Source of the DNA: JBMNCQ01 sp049366715
GTDB taxonomy: Bacteria; Bacillota; Peptococcia; Peptococcales; BICA1-8
Direction of reading: 5' to 3'
Length of the DNA stretch: 64,000 bases
Assembly (NCBI GenBank): GCA_049366715.1
Contig: JBMNCQ010000054.1
Location: 62,001-126,000 of the forward strand
Shown: piece by piece, positions 45,297-53,341 of the stretch
Layout of the letters: every line of letters starts with the position of its first letter
Position numbering within the stretch: the first letter of the stretch is position 1
Notes under the pieces: generated by a model
Told to the model about the DNA's origin: nothing
What the model saw: only the letters and a program-made list of their open reading frames with translations
The model's database searches: none
Made by a program: the position numbers and the translations under genes

Positions 45297-45647
45297 GTAT
45301 GCAAACCTCCCTCCACTATAAACACCTTTTAACGATAGAAAAGGCTACAAAAAATTTTAAAAGTATGAAAAAAGCCGCCAATTGACGGCTTAGCGTAAAA
45401 TATTAATGAACGGAGGATATGATTCATTTTTTATCCCCCATAGCTGTACACCTGCTACAATTCCTTAATTATTCCTATAAAAAATATTGTATCATATTTT
45501 TTATAGGAATAATCTTCGTAAATCTGTATCAGCAGGTACATAAGCCTAGAAGGTGTATATCATGCATTCTGATAAATTCAGTACAATATAACGGAAATAA
45601 GTTATAATTAAGGGTAAAGGTGGGGGATAGGGAAAATAAGGTGGGAG
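45297..45647. other. Intergenic region with an AT-rich 20-bp hairpin
   Basis: Contains a small GCCG-CGGC palindrome near 45372 and the long AT hairpin described separately. Nothing here supports a gene: the only longer open frame crosses the hairpin. Confidence 0.55.
45468..45513. repeat. Perfect 20-bp AT-rich hairpin
   Basis: Arms 45468-45487 and 45494-45513 pair without mismatch around a 6-nt loop. Both arms contain A/T runs, so it can act as a bidirectional terminator or be a small palindromic mobile element. Confidence 0.8.
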
Positions 45648-45824
45648 GTGGATGATTTCTTTAATATCATAATCGGCATCGTTTTATTTCTGGCCATAAT
45701 CGGCTCTATTGCTTCCTGGATCAATACCAAAATTATTCTGGAGGAATTAGCTCTGATCAAAAAGGAATTAGGAATTAAGGAAGCAGAGAATGATCATATC
45801 TTTACAGCTGATGAAGACCGGTAG
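45648..45824 (+). CDS. 58-residue single-pass membrane protein
   Basis: A small open frame starting at GTG 45648 with AAGGTGGGA just upstream. The protein has one N-terminal membrane helix (FFNIIIGIVLFLAIIGSIA) followed by an amphipathic, coiled-coil-like segment (ILEELALIKKELGIKEAEN) and an acidic end. This form is common in short clostridial membrane proteins of unknown role. It has its own terminator 82 nt downstream. No family assigned. Confidence 0.68.
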   Translation: MDDFFNIIIGIVLFLAIIGSIASWINTKIILEELALIKKELGIKEAENDHIFTADEDR

Positions 45825-45905
45825 CTTTTACAACAGAATACCTTTCATGAAAGATACATCCGGGATGAAATAACACTGTCCCGGGTGCATACCGGATCAA
45901 GGGTG

Positions 45906-45933
45906 TAAAAAACTGGCTTTTGCCGGTTTTTTC
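45906..45933 (+). terminator. Terminator of the 58-residue gene
   Basis: AAAAAACTGGC/GCCGGTTTTTT arms with a TTTT loop and T-rich tail. Confidence 0.85.
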
Positions 45934-45972
45934 TATTTTGTTTTTATCCGCAAAATTATGTGTATAATGAAA

Positions 45973-46018
45973 GGGGACATACCTCCTTTTTAAGCTTCAT
46001 GGGCCGAGGAATGTCCCC
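45973..46018. repeat. REP-like imperfect palindrome (GGGGACAT...ATGTCCCC)
   Basis: Thirteen-base arms (45973-45985, 46006-46018) with one mismatch around a 20-nt centre. The outer GGGGACA is shared with the ends of the REP-associated transposase at 62855-63713, so it is probably a non-autonomous copy mobilised by such an enzyme. Confidence 0.6.
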
Positions 46019-46060
46019 AACTTTAGGATACAGGAGATAGGAAGCAGGCTAAAAAGACCT

Positions 46061-46085
46061 GTTCTCCATTCTCAATTTTCAATTA
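46061..46085. repeat. Copy of the GAGAATT interspersed repeat
   Basis: TTCTCCATTCTCAATTTTCAA, the complement of the repeat seen at 48195, 57485, 57582 and 60342. Confidence 0.6.
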
Positions 46086-46136
46086 GCGAAATGTCTCCGG
46101 TTGGATATATGTATCCGGGAGTCAGGAGGAGAGAAG

Positions 46137-46790
46137 ATGGCAATAACCATACTGATTATTGAAGATGAAGAACCGATCCGGGAATTGATAAAATTAAATC
46201 TGACCATGGCCGGTTATGATACTTTGGAAGCCGGTGACGGCAGTGAAGGACTCGCTTACCTTAAAAATGCAAAAGTTGACTTGGTCTTACTGGATATTAT
46301 GCTCCCCAGAATAGACGGATATGAGCTCTTGCCGACGATTATTAAGAAGAATATTCCGGTCTTGGTTCTGACAGCCCGGGACGGGTTAAAAGATAAAGTT
46401 AAAGGCTTAAATATGGGCGCCGATGATTACCTTACCAAACCTTTTGAAGCTGTGGAACTCTTGGCCAGGATTAAGGCTATCCTGCGCAGAAGCGGGAAAG
46501 GGACATCCCAGATTACTTTTGGTGATATTCAGATTTTACTGGACCAGCATAAAGTATTAAAAAAAGGTGCAGAGGTTGAACTAACCTTTAAAGAATTTGA
46601 GCTTGTCAGGCTGCTGGCTGAACATAAGGGCATGGTGATGTCCCGGGAAAAATTACTGCAGCTGGTGTGGGATTATGAATATGAAGGCAATACCCGGACA
46701 GTGGATATGCATATCCAGCGGTTGAGGAACAAACTGGAGACTGATAAAATTAAAACCGTGTATAAGGTCGGCTACCGACTGGAGGATTAA
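46137..46790 (+). CDS. OmpR/PhoB-type response regulator
   Basis: A 217-residue regulator. Receiver domain with Glu9/Asp10/Glu11, phospho-acceptor Asp53 (LLDIMLPRIDG) and Lys in TKPF; then an OmpR winged helix (about 122-215; LTFKEFELVRLLAEH and RTVDMHIQRLRNKL). The ATG at 46137 is preferred to 46101 because GGAGGAG lies 6 nt before it and the receiver begins immediately after. Followed after 2 nt by its sensor kinase. Confidence 0.94.
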   Translation: MAITILIIEDEEPIRELIKLNLTMAGYDTLEAGDGSEGLAYLKNAKVDLVLLDIMLPRIDGYELLPTIIKKNIPVLVLTARDGLKDKVKGLNMGADDYLTKPFEAVELLARIKAILRRSGKGTSQITFGDIQILLDQHKVLKKGAEVELTFKEFELVRLLAEHKGMVMSREKLLQLVWDYEYEGNTRTVDMHIQRLRNKLETDKIKTVYKVGYRLED

Positions 46791-46792
46791 TT

Positions 46793-48229
46793 ATGAAATT
46801 TGCCTGGAGAATCTTTTTTCTCTGCATGGGAATCTATATTATTTCTTTAGTGACCACCGGGATTTTTATGACGGAGAATACTTACAAAAGTCTTTTGAGA
46901 AAAGAAATCGAGCGCAGTATCGAAGAAGAAAATAATCTGCATTCAACCCTTACTCTGTATCTATTAAATAACAAAAAGATGGCCCGGCAAAAAGTCCAGC
47001 TGCAGAGCTACAGTCAGAGTATGGTAGACCTCTTTGAAACGGAGAATAACTATCTGGAAATCTTTGATGAAAAAATGAATCTTTTAGCTTCCAATTCTAC
47101 CAAGGCCTGGTTCTTACCCCGGCAGGAACTGGAGGCAGCCCTCAAAGAAGAGAAGAATTTTATCCTGCGCAGAGATGAAGAGGGCAACCATTTTTTATTT
47201 GTAACAAATGTTCTGCAAATTGACGAAGAAAAAATCATCTTATCTTTAATTAAAGATATTTCTCATATTGACCAGCAGCGGAAAGAGCAGTATTTGTTTT
47301 TTGCCCGGATAGGCGTTATCGGGCTGGTATTTGTAGCCTTGATCACCTGGGGCATGAGCAAACTGGTCATCAGGCCGGTGGAGGTTTTGAGTCTGACCGC
47401 TCAAAACATCGCTGCCGGAAATTATCAGGAGCGGGCTCAGGTAACGAGAAGAGATGAAATAGGTCTTTTAGCGGAACAATTTAATATGATGGCGGCGGAG
47501 ATTGAGCAGAAAATCAATCAGTTAGAGGAGGAAAGCAGCCGTCAGCAGGAATTTATTGATAACCTGACCCATGAATTAAGAACGCCCCTGACTTCTATCA
47601 TCGGTTATGCGGAGTTTTTACAGCAGGTAGAATATGAACCCCGGTTGTTTCAGAAGAGTTTAGGTTACATCCGGTCGGAGGGAAACCGGATGTTGAAATT
47701 ATCCAATACCTTAAGGGATGTCATCTTGCTGCGGGAAAAAGCTCTGTATCTGGAGGAGCAGGAAATGAAACCTTTATTAACGGAAGTTAAAGATATTATG
47801 AAGGTGAAAGCCGGTGACAGGGATATAAAACTGGCCATTCAGGGCGGGAATATAAGCCTCAGGGTCGACCGGGATTTAATGAAAACCGTACTGGTTAATT
47901 TGGTAGACAATGCTGTAAACGCCAGCCCTTCCGGAGCTACAGTGACCCTGGGAATCACCGGGGATGAAAATCGAATCGTTATTTATGTGTCGGATCAGGG
48001 TAAAGGAATGGCTCCGGAGGAAATCAGCAAAGTGAAAGAGCCTTTTTACCGGGTGGATAAATCCCGTTCCCGGCAGGACGGAGGAATTGGGCTGGGACTG
48101 GCCATTTGCAATCAGATTATTCAGGGCCACGGTGCTGATCTGGAGATTGTAAGTGAGCCGGGGAAAGGTACCAAAGCCGGCATTGTTTTTAGAGGAGAAT
48201 TGAAAATGGAGAGTGGAGAACAAGAATAA
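46793..48229 (+). CDS. Sensor histidine kinase with HAMP domain
   Basis: A 478-residue membrane kinase. First membrane segment about 8-28, an extracellular sensor of some 140 residues, a second membrane segment about 172-190, HAMP (about 192-245), HisKA with His260 in LTHELRTPL, and an HATPase domain with NLVDNAVNAS, DQGKGM and GLGLAIC. It follows the regulator by 2 nt. The last eleven residues (from GELKMESG) are encoded by a copy of the GAGAATT interspersed repeat, so the natural end was probably overwritten by a repeat insertion. Confidence 0.93.
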   Translation: MKFAWRIFFLCMGIYIISLVTTGIFMTENTYKSLLRKEIERSIEEENNLHSTLTLYLLNNKKMARQKVQLQSYSQSMVDLFETENNYLEIFDEKMNLLASNSTKAWFLPRQELEAALKEEKNFILRRDEEGNHFLFVTNVLQIDEEKIILSLIKDISHIDQQRKEQYLFFARIGVIGLVFVALITWGMSKLVIRPVEVLSLTAQNIAAGNYQERAQVTRRDEIGLLAEQFNMMAAEIEQKINQLEEESSRQQEFIDNLTHELRTPLTSIIGYAEFLQQVEYEPRLFQKSLGYIRSEGNRMLKLSNTLRDVILLREKALYLEEQEMKPLLTEVKDIMKVKAGDRDIKLAIQGGNISLRVDRDLMKTVLVNLVDNAVNASPSGATVTLGITGDENRIVIYVSDQGKGMAPEEISKVKEPFYRVDKSRSRQDGGIGLGLAICNQIIQGHGADLEIVSEPGKGTKAGIVFRGELKMESGEQE

Positions 48230-48240
48230 TGGAGAATTGA
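48195..48240 (+). repeat. GAGAATT interspersed repeat overlapping the kinase 3' end
   Basis: Repeat units of GAGAATTGAAAATGGAGA type run from inside the last codons of the histidine kinase through its stop codon to 48240. Confidence 0.65.
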
Positions 48241-48254
48241 TGTGGAAAATTACC

Positions 48255-48281
48255 AAAAAACGCCCCGGGGCGTTTTTTTTT
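48255..48281 (+). terminator. Terminator of the regulator/kinase operon
   Basis: AAAAAACGCCCC directly joined to GGGGCGTTTTTTTT, a GC-rich palindrome with a T-run, 26 nt after the kinase stop. Confidence 0.85.
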
Positions 48282-48505
48282 GTAGAAACAAATGCAGGGT
48301 GGCTTTCGGGCCGTCAGAAAATTGCCGGGAAATGATTAATTTAGGGCAGCAAAATGACTTGGACATTTTTTACAACTATTTTACAACTTGGATATAGATC
48401 GGATGAAGAGAATTGTTATGATAATTATGGGCCAGGGAAGACAGGGTTCGGGTGCAAAGAATTCTCTGGATTATATACATACCCAAAATATAAGGGGGTT
48501 TTTTT

Positions 48506-48784
48506 ATGAAAAAAGTAGTAAGTTTAGTTTTGTGTCTGGCTTTAGCAATGTTTCTCGTAGTAGGTTGCACACCGGAAAAGGAAAAGGAGCCGGCCGCTCC
48601 GAACACTGAGCAAAATCAAACAGAAACTCCTCAAGAAGAAGGTACCGGTGAAGAACAGCCGCAACTGGAAGAAGAACAACCGGAAGAACCTGCCGATGCT
48701 GAAACTGCTCCCGAAAGTAACGGCGATGCCGCCGAAGAGGAGCAAGACGGTGAACAGCCGGCAGAAGAAACAACACAAAAATAA
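48506..48784 (+). CDS. Small acidic lipoprotein
   Basis: A 92-residue lipoprotein: signal peptide with lipobox VVGC (Cys22), then a disordered, very acidic tail rich in Glu, Gln, Pro and Thr, without a folded domain. It would sit on the outer membrane face as a flexible anionic brush. A GGGGG site precedes the ATG. Its function is unknown. It has its own terminator, and lies between the two-component pair and a larger lipoprotein. Confidence 0.78.
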   Translation: MKKVVSLVLCLALAMFLVVGCTPEKEKEPAAPNTEQNQTETPQEEGTGEEQPQLEEEQPEEPADAETAPESNGDAAEEEQDGEQPAEETTQK

Positions 48785-48800
48785 CGGGCCATTTGGACAA

Positions 48801-48831
48801 CGGGTCTCTACCAGGTAGAGGCCCCTTTTTT
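48801..48831 (+). terminator. Terminator of the small acidic lipoprotein gene
   Basis: GGGTCTCTAC/GTAGAGGCCCC stem with one G-T pair, followed by six T. Confidence 0.85.
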
Positions 48832-48985
48832 CTGTGGGGTAAAATACAAAAAAAACTTACGTCAATGGGACATTGAGTAACCGGATACCGGTAACTTAAA
48901 CCGGCAGAAGCCGGCTTGCCGATAATATGTTATGATAGTAGTAATAAGATTACGACAGGTAATTTGCTGTTAAGGGGAGACAATG

Positions 48986-50836
48986 ATGAAAAAAAGATTT
49001 CTTTTCTTGCTGGTCCTGACTTTTCTGCTGAGTACGGGGTGCGGACAAGGAGGAATTAAAGATAATCAGGTCTATGTGGTCGAAAGGGAACATGCTGCTT
49101 CCGACTATGGAGATAAAACTATAGATGAATTAGATACGGAAGGCCGGATTCCTTTTCAAGAATACCGGGGTCTCCCGGCAGGAGACGGGGATAGCTGGGA
49201 TCAGGTGCTTCTTACCATCGCTCCCGACGGCAAAGCCATGTACTTTATGGAGCCTATGGATTTAAAGGAGACTTCTTCCGTGATCAAAGGCTCTTCCCCG
49301 GAAAAAGTCCGCCTGTACAGATTGGAGGGGGATACCGGTGAAGAAAGGACTCTTGCGGAAAATGTTCCTTTTGTTTCCCGGGTTCAGTGGAATCAAAGCG
49401 GTACTCTGGTGGCTTTTGGCGGGGGTGAAAGACTGCTCATCTATAGTCCGGAAGCCGATAAGCTATTATTAGAAAATCAGTTGCAAAATGATTCTGTTAA
49501 TTATTTTTTCTGGTCACCTAAAGATGAAAGCAAATTATATTCGGAACAGGCCAGTCTGGTTAATGGGGCGATCTACTATGTGGATTCCCAAAAAAAAGTA
49601 GAAGCCTATGAAACCCGCGAAGAACTTTATTTTAAAGGGAAGCTGGATAATGACTATTATTATGCGACCAGATGGTCGACGGCGGGGGAACAAGAGTCAA
49701 ATACCGAAAGAAGCGACGGGATGAAGACGGTAATTATTGATAAACAAGGGAATACCGTCAAAGTCCTGGCAGAAGGGTGTTTCCGGGATGCCTATAAAAA
49801 ATCTCTACTTCAGGTTGGTGAAGGCGGGTTTGGTCTTTACTATACTGCGGATATCGACAGAGCTGATGAGGTGAAAACTTTAACGGCAGAATATGTTTAT
49901 GATGTCAGATTTGTGGCTGATGGCAAAATTGCTTATATTATTGCGGATAACGATTTCAGCGGCAATAATTTTTTGCTGTATATAACTGATCAAAAGGGGA
50001 GCCAGCTCAAAAAGCTAACGGTAAGCGGCAGTAACATTGCTTTACTTCCTGACGGCAAGACAGGCTATGTCGGTGGGCAGAATTGGGAAAAAGTTGATTT
50101 TGAAAGCAATGAGATTATTAATATCATTGCGGACAGCAGAGATTGGACAGAAGAGGAACTTGCCAAAGAGGAGATCGGGCAGACATTACGGGGGGCAGTG
50201 GATATTCTTTGTAAGTTTGAACTAGGAGGAGAAACTGATTTAGCAGGAGCTAAAAAGTATTTTATCGATACTTATTCCCCTGATCAGTGGGCTTATTTTG
50301 ATCTTACCAGCAAATTTAAGGAGAGTCCGGAGCCAAGGGGTGTAGAAAAAACTTATTACAGGGTAAAAATTGAGCTGCAGGATTATCAGCCGGATTTTAG
50401 CCGGGATCATGCTTCGATCGCCTTAAGGGCGGAAGCTTTTACTTCCGGGGGGGGAGGCATAACCATGGATTATGCCTTGGAGTTAAAGAAGGATCAGGAT
50501 ACCTGGTATGTCACCGGCTTCAGCACCTTTCCCGATTCCCCTTTACAGGCAGAAGTGCTGGAGAAAGTAAAGGCCTATGTCCAGGAAATTAAAGAGGGTA
50601 AATATTTTCCCGGGAAATTAGAAAATGCCGAAATCACCATAGGTCAGATTCAATTTTGGCGTTCCAGTATGCCTTATCTGGCTCTTAATATCGAAAATGC
50701 CAATTTATGCAAGGTATATCTGAAGGTCCGGGAAAAGGGAAAAGAGACAATTTATAAAATGATCATGGATAAGAAAAATCAAAATTACTGGAAGCCGGTC
50801 CAGCTAACTACAGAGAATGTGGGTTCTTTCTATTGA
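48986..50836 (+). CDS. Large lipoprotein with a beta-propeller-like domain, unknown
   Basis: About 616 residues. Signal peptide with lipobox LSTGC (near residue 22). Residues of about 60-400 contain repeated blade-like patterns (VQWNQSGTLVAFGGGERLLIYS, FWSPKDESKLYSE, VRFVADGKIAYIIADND) as in TolB/WD40-like propellers. The C-terminal 230 residues form a separate alpha/beta domain with paired FKESPEP and YYRVKIELQDYQ regions. ATG at 48986 is chosen from two adjacent ATGs because AAGGGGAG is then 7 nt away. A surface-exposed role is likely; I do not recognise a named family. Confidence 0.78.
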   Translation: MKKRFLFLLVLTFLLSTGCGQGGIKDNQVYVVEREHAASDYGDKTIDELDTEGRIPFQEYRGLPAGDGDSWDQVLLTIAPDGKAMYFMEPMDLKETSSVIKGSSPEKVRLYRLEGDTGEERTLAENVPFVSRVQWNQSGTLVAFGGGERLLIYSPEADKLLLENQLQNDSVNYFFWSPKDESKLYSEQASLVNGAIYYVDSQKKVEAYETREELYFKGKLDNDYYYATRWSTAGEQESNTERSDGMKTVIIDKQGNTVKVLAEGCFRDAYKKSLLQVGEGGFGLYYTADIDRADEVKTLTAEYVYDVRFVADGKIAYIIADNDFSGNNFLLYITDQKGSQLKKLTVSGSNIALLPDGKTGYVGGQNWEKVDFESNEIINIIADSRDWTEEELAKEEIGQTLRGAVDILCKFELGGETDLAGAKKYFIDTYSPDQWAYFDLTSKFKESPEPRGVEKTYYRVKIELQDYQPDFSRDHASIALRAEAFTSGGGGITMDYALELKKDQDTWYVTGFSTFPDSPLQAEVLEKVKAYVQEIKEGKYFPGKLENAEITIGQIQFWRSSMPYLALNIENANLCKVYLKVREKGKETIYKMIMDKKNQNYWKPVQLTTENVGSFY

Positions 50837-51231
50837 ATTGAACGGGCGATAATCCTAGGGGCGACCAGCGGTCGCCCCTGCGTCAATATCACGGGTTATG
50901 CAGCAATTTAAGGGTCAATTTCCGAACAGAACGGTTTTTCTATCTGGCAAAAATCTTTTTATGACCACATCATTCGCAATGAGGAAGACTACCGGAAAAA
51001 CTGGGAATACATTGATCTGAATCCGTTAAGATGGCAAGAGGCCCGTTATTATCAGAAAGACAATGATTGAAGATAGGTTACCTATGTCCTGACTGAACAT
51101 AGAGAATAAAGATATGAGAACCGGACAAAGATACTCAAAAAAATACCTTAAAATATTCATGCAGGCAGGAATATTAGGAACAAAAAGCGTATTTTTATGT
51201 CAGGATTTGTTAATTTGGGGAGATCGTGGCG
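50837..51231. other. Intergenic region with hairpin and transposase relic
   Basis: Holds the hairpin at 50857-50879 (perfect 10-bp stem, loop AGC, no U-run) and the transposase fragment at 50912-51070. The rest up to comEA is AT-rich without a recognisable gene. Confidence 0.6.
50912..51070 (+). pseudogene. C-terminal fragment of a REP-associated (Y1) transposase
   Basis: An open frame of 52 codons without a start reads SIWQKSFYDHIIRNEEDYRK and then WEYIDLNPLRW to a stop. This is the typical C-terminal part of small IS200/REP-associated transposases (HIIRNEED, NPxxW). The rest of the gene is missing, so this is a decayed element. It is of a different subgroup from the intact transposase at 62928. 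Confidence 0.8.
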
Positions 51232-51867
51232 ATGCTTGATCATTTACGGGAAAATAAACAGTTTCTGGCGGTTATCTGTACGGTGATTGTTGCCGTGTCC
51301 TTTTGGTCTGGGATTCAATATGCCCGGTGGCGGTTAGCGGCGGAGCCCTTGGAAATTGTTGAGGAGACGTCTTTGCCGGAGCCGGAAATAGAAGTAAAAC
51401 CTGTTCCGGTAGAACCGGCCGCCATCTATGTTCATGTGGCCGGTGAGGTTAAAAAGCCGGGAATCTATGAGCTGCCGGAAGGTGCCCGGGTGGAAGATGC
51501 ACTGAGGATGGCCCAGCCCACAGAAAATGCCGATGTGGATGCTTATCTTAACAGGGCTCAGATTTTGCAGGATCAGGATAAGATTACTGTTTATCAAAAG
51601 GGAAAAGCCGGGGAGGCCGCTCTCTTAAAGCCTGCCCCGGTCATCCAGCAAAACACCGGTGCCGGCGGTAACGGGATGATTAATCTAAATACTGCTTCTT
51701 CTCAGCAGTTAGAAGGGCTTACCGGTATCGGCCCGGCTAAAGCCCAGGCCATCATCCAATACCGCACAGGTAACGGCGGATTTAATTCTATCGAGGAAAT
51801 CATGAATGTCAAAGGGATCGGACAAGCCACTTATGACAAAATACGGGACAGAATAACGGTGCATTAG
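51232..51867 (+). CDS. comEA: ComEA-like DNA-binding competence protein
   Basis: About 211 residues. One N-terminal membrane anchor (about 10-30), an SLBB domain (about 62-120; IYVHVAGEVKKPGIYEL) and two C-terminal helix-hairpin-helix motifs (about 150-210; LNTASSQQLEGLTGIGPAKA and IMNVKGIGQATYDKI). It binds incoming double-stranded DNA outside the membrane and hands it to ComEC. ATG 51232 is preferred over GTG 51226 because GGGGAG is then 9 nt away. comEC lies at 58062, separated by the inverted hydrogenase-maturation operon, whereas the two are usually adjacent. Confidence 0.93.
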   Translation: MLDHLRENKQFLAVICTVIVAVSFWSGIQYARWRLAAEPLEIVEETSLPEPEIEVKPVPVEPAAIYVHVAGEVKKPGIYELPEGARVEDALRMAQPTENADVDAYLNRAQILQDQDKITVYQKGKAGEAALLKPAPVIQQNTGAGGNGMINLNTASSQQLEGLTGIGPAKAQAIIQYRTGNGGFNSIEEIMNVKGIGQATYDKIRDRITVH

Positions 51868-51868
51868 C

Positions 51869-52055
51869 TGCTGGGTGAACATTGTGAGTCAGACGGTGCT
51901 GCCGGGTGAAGATTATGGGTCAGATTTACTTCTGGGTGAATATTGAGCGTCGGACATGCTGCCGGGTGAAAATTGAGGGTCTGACAATTACTTTAGGGTT
52001 AAATTGTCCCGTCTGACATACTGTTTTGGGTGGATCTTCTGTGTCCCCGGTAATT
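51869..52055. repeat. Degenerate tandem repeat, about 31-nt period, six units
   Basis: The element GGGTGAA recurs at 51873, 51904, 51933, 51964, 51995 (GGGTTAA) and 52028 (GGGTGGA). Each is followed by an ATTGNGNGTC-GAC-like segment. The spacing is 29-33 nt. It fills the gap between comEA and hydF. The pattern resembles the multiple terminal repeats at ends of IS21-type elements, but no transposase is left. Confidence 0.65.
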
Positions 52056-52115
52056 TTGCAGGCAATGCTTGTGTCAGACGCCAAAGTCCGCTGCCTGGTA
52101 TCCTGACCCAATAGC

Positions 52116-53336
52116 TTAACTTTCATAATAAATCCCCAAGGGTGCCAGTGCTCTGGGCAGGATGCCGTGGAGGTGGGCGATGAGAACCCCGTAATTGACA
52201 ATGGGAATTCCTTTCTCTTTCACCTGTTTGATCCGGTAGAGCATTTCCTTGCGGTTTAGCATGCAGCCGCCGCAGTGGACAACCAGCTTGTATTCCTGCA
52301 GGTTAGCGGGAAATTTAAAGCCGTTGGCAAAATCAATGGTTAATTCACCGCCGACCAGCTGTCTTAACCAGCGGGGGATTTTTACCTTACCGATATCATC
52401 AGGCTGTTGATGATGAGTGCAGGCTTCGGCAATCAGTATCTTATCTCCGGGACGTAAGCTGTCTACGGCTTTAGCTCCCTGGGTCAGGGTGCGGAGATCG
52501 CCTTTATATCTGGCCATCAAGATGGAAAATGAGGTCAGGGCTACATCAGGGGGTGTATCGGCAGCAACCTTCATAAAGACCTGAGAATCGGTAACCACCA
52601 AAGCAGGTGGTTTTTTTAGTGTTTCCAGGGCCAGTTTCAGTTCGTATTCTTTACAGACCATGGTCAGGCAGTCATGATCCAGAATATCCCGGATTGTCTG
52701 GACCTGGGGCAGGATCAGCCGGCCTTTGGGGGCAGCCATATCGATAGGCACCACCAGAACTGCCACCGCCCCGGGTTCCAGCAAGTCGCCGACTATGGCC
52801 GGAGCCAGCCATTCGGCGGGCTTGATTGTGCTGAGCAGCTGTTTGAGTTTTAAGATGCCCTCCTTGGTGAAGGCGCTGACCCAGATATATGGTAAGGAAT
52901 GGTCCTTTTTATAAGAATTTTCCAACTGTTGTTTTTCAGACTGGGAAACAAGGTCGCTTTTCGTAAAGACGGTGATTACTTGAATTTCCCTGTCCCGGCA
53001 GAGGCCGATGATTTTCTCTTCATAGTCACCAAGGCCGGACTGGGGGTCAACAACCAGTAAAGCGATGTCGGTTTTCTCCAGAACCTCCAGCGTCTTTTTA
53101 ACCCGCATTTCCCCCAGGGATCCTTCGTCGTCAATGCCGGCGGTATCAATAAGCATTACCGGACCGACAGGGAGAATTTCCATAGCTTTATATACCGGAT
53201 CTGTGGTTGTACCCGGTATTTCTGAAACCAGAGCGGTATTTTGATTAGTCAGGGCATTAATCAGACTGGATTTCCCGGCATTTCTCCTGCCCAGCAGGGC
53301 TAGATGCAGGCGGGAGCCTTTCGGTGTATCCTGCAT
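52116..53336 (-). CDS. hydF: [FeFe]-hydrogenase maturation GTPase HydF
   Basis: About 406 residues. N-terminal GTPase with P-loop GRRNAGKS (about 16-23), GTTTDPVYKA, DTAGIDDEG and TKSD motifs; then a dimerisation region and the C-terminal Fe-S cluster domain with the ligands in VVHCGGCMLN. HydF is the scaffold on which the binuclear subcluster of the H-cluster is assembled before transfer to HydA. The ATG at 53336 is preferred to the upstream GTG at 53345, which overlaps the aspA stop, because AAAGGAAG is then 8 nt away. Last gene of the hyd operon. Confidence 0.95.
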   Translation of the reverse strand: MQDTPKGSRLHLALLGRRNAGKSSLINALTNQNTALVSEIPGTTTDPVYKAMEILPVGPVMLIDTAGIDDEGSLGEMRVKKTLEVLEKTDIALLVVDPQSGLGDYEEKIIGLCRDREIQVITVFTKSDLVSQSEKQQLENSYKKDHSLPYIWVSAFTKEGILKLKQLLSTIKPAEWLAPAIVGDLLEPGAVAVLVVPIDMAAPKGRLILPQVQTIRDILDHDCLTMVCKEYELKLALETLKKPPALVVTDSQVFMKVAADTPPDVALTSFSILMARYKGDLRTLTQGAKAVDSLRPGDKILIAEACTHHQQPDDIGKVKIPRWLRQLVGGELTIDFANGFKFPANLQEYKLVVHCGGCMLNRKEMLYRIKQVKEKGIPIVNYGVLIAHLHGILPRALAPLGIYYES

Positions 53337-53341
53337 AATGA

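Noticed and set aside
45419..45607. 62-codon plus-strand open frame
   Set aside because: Crosses the perfect AT hairpin and has no ribosome site; the real small gene starts at 45648.
51869..52055. CRISPR array
   Set aside because: Units are degenerate, the repeats run into each other without unique spacers, and no cas gene is near.
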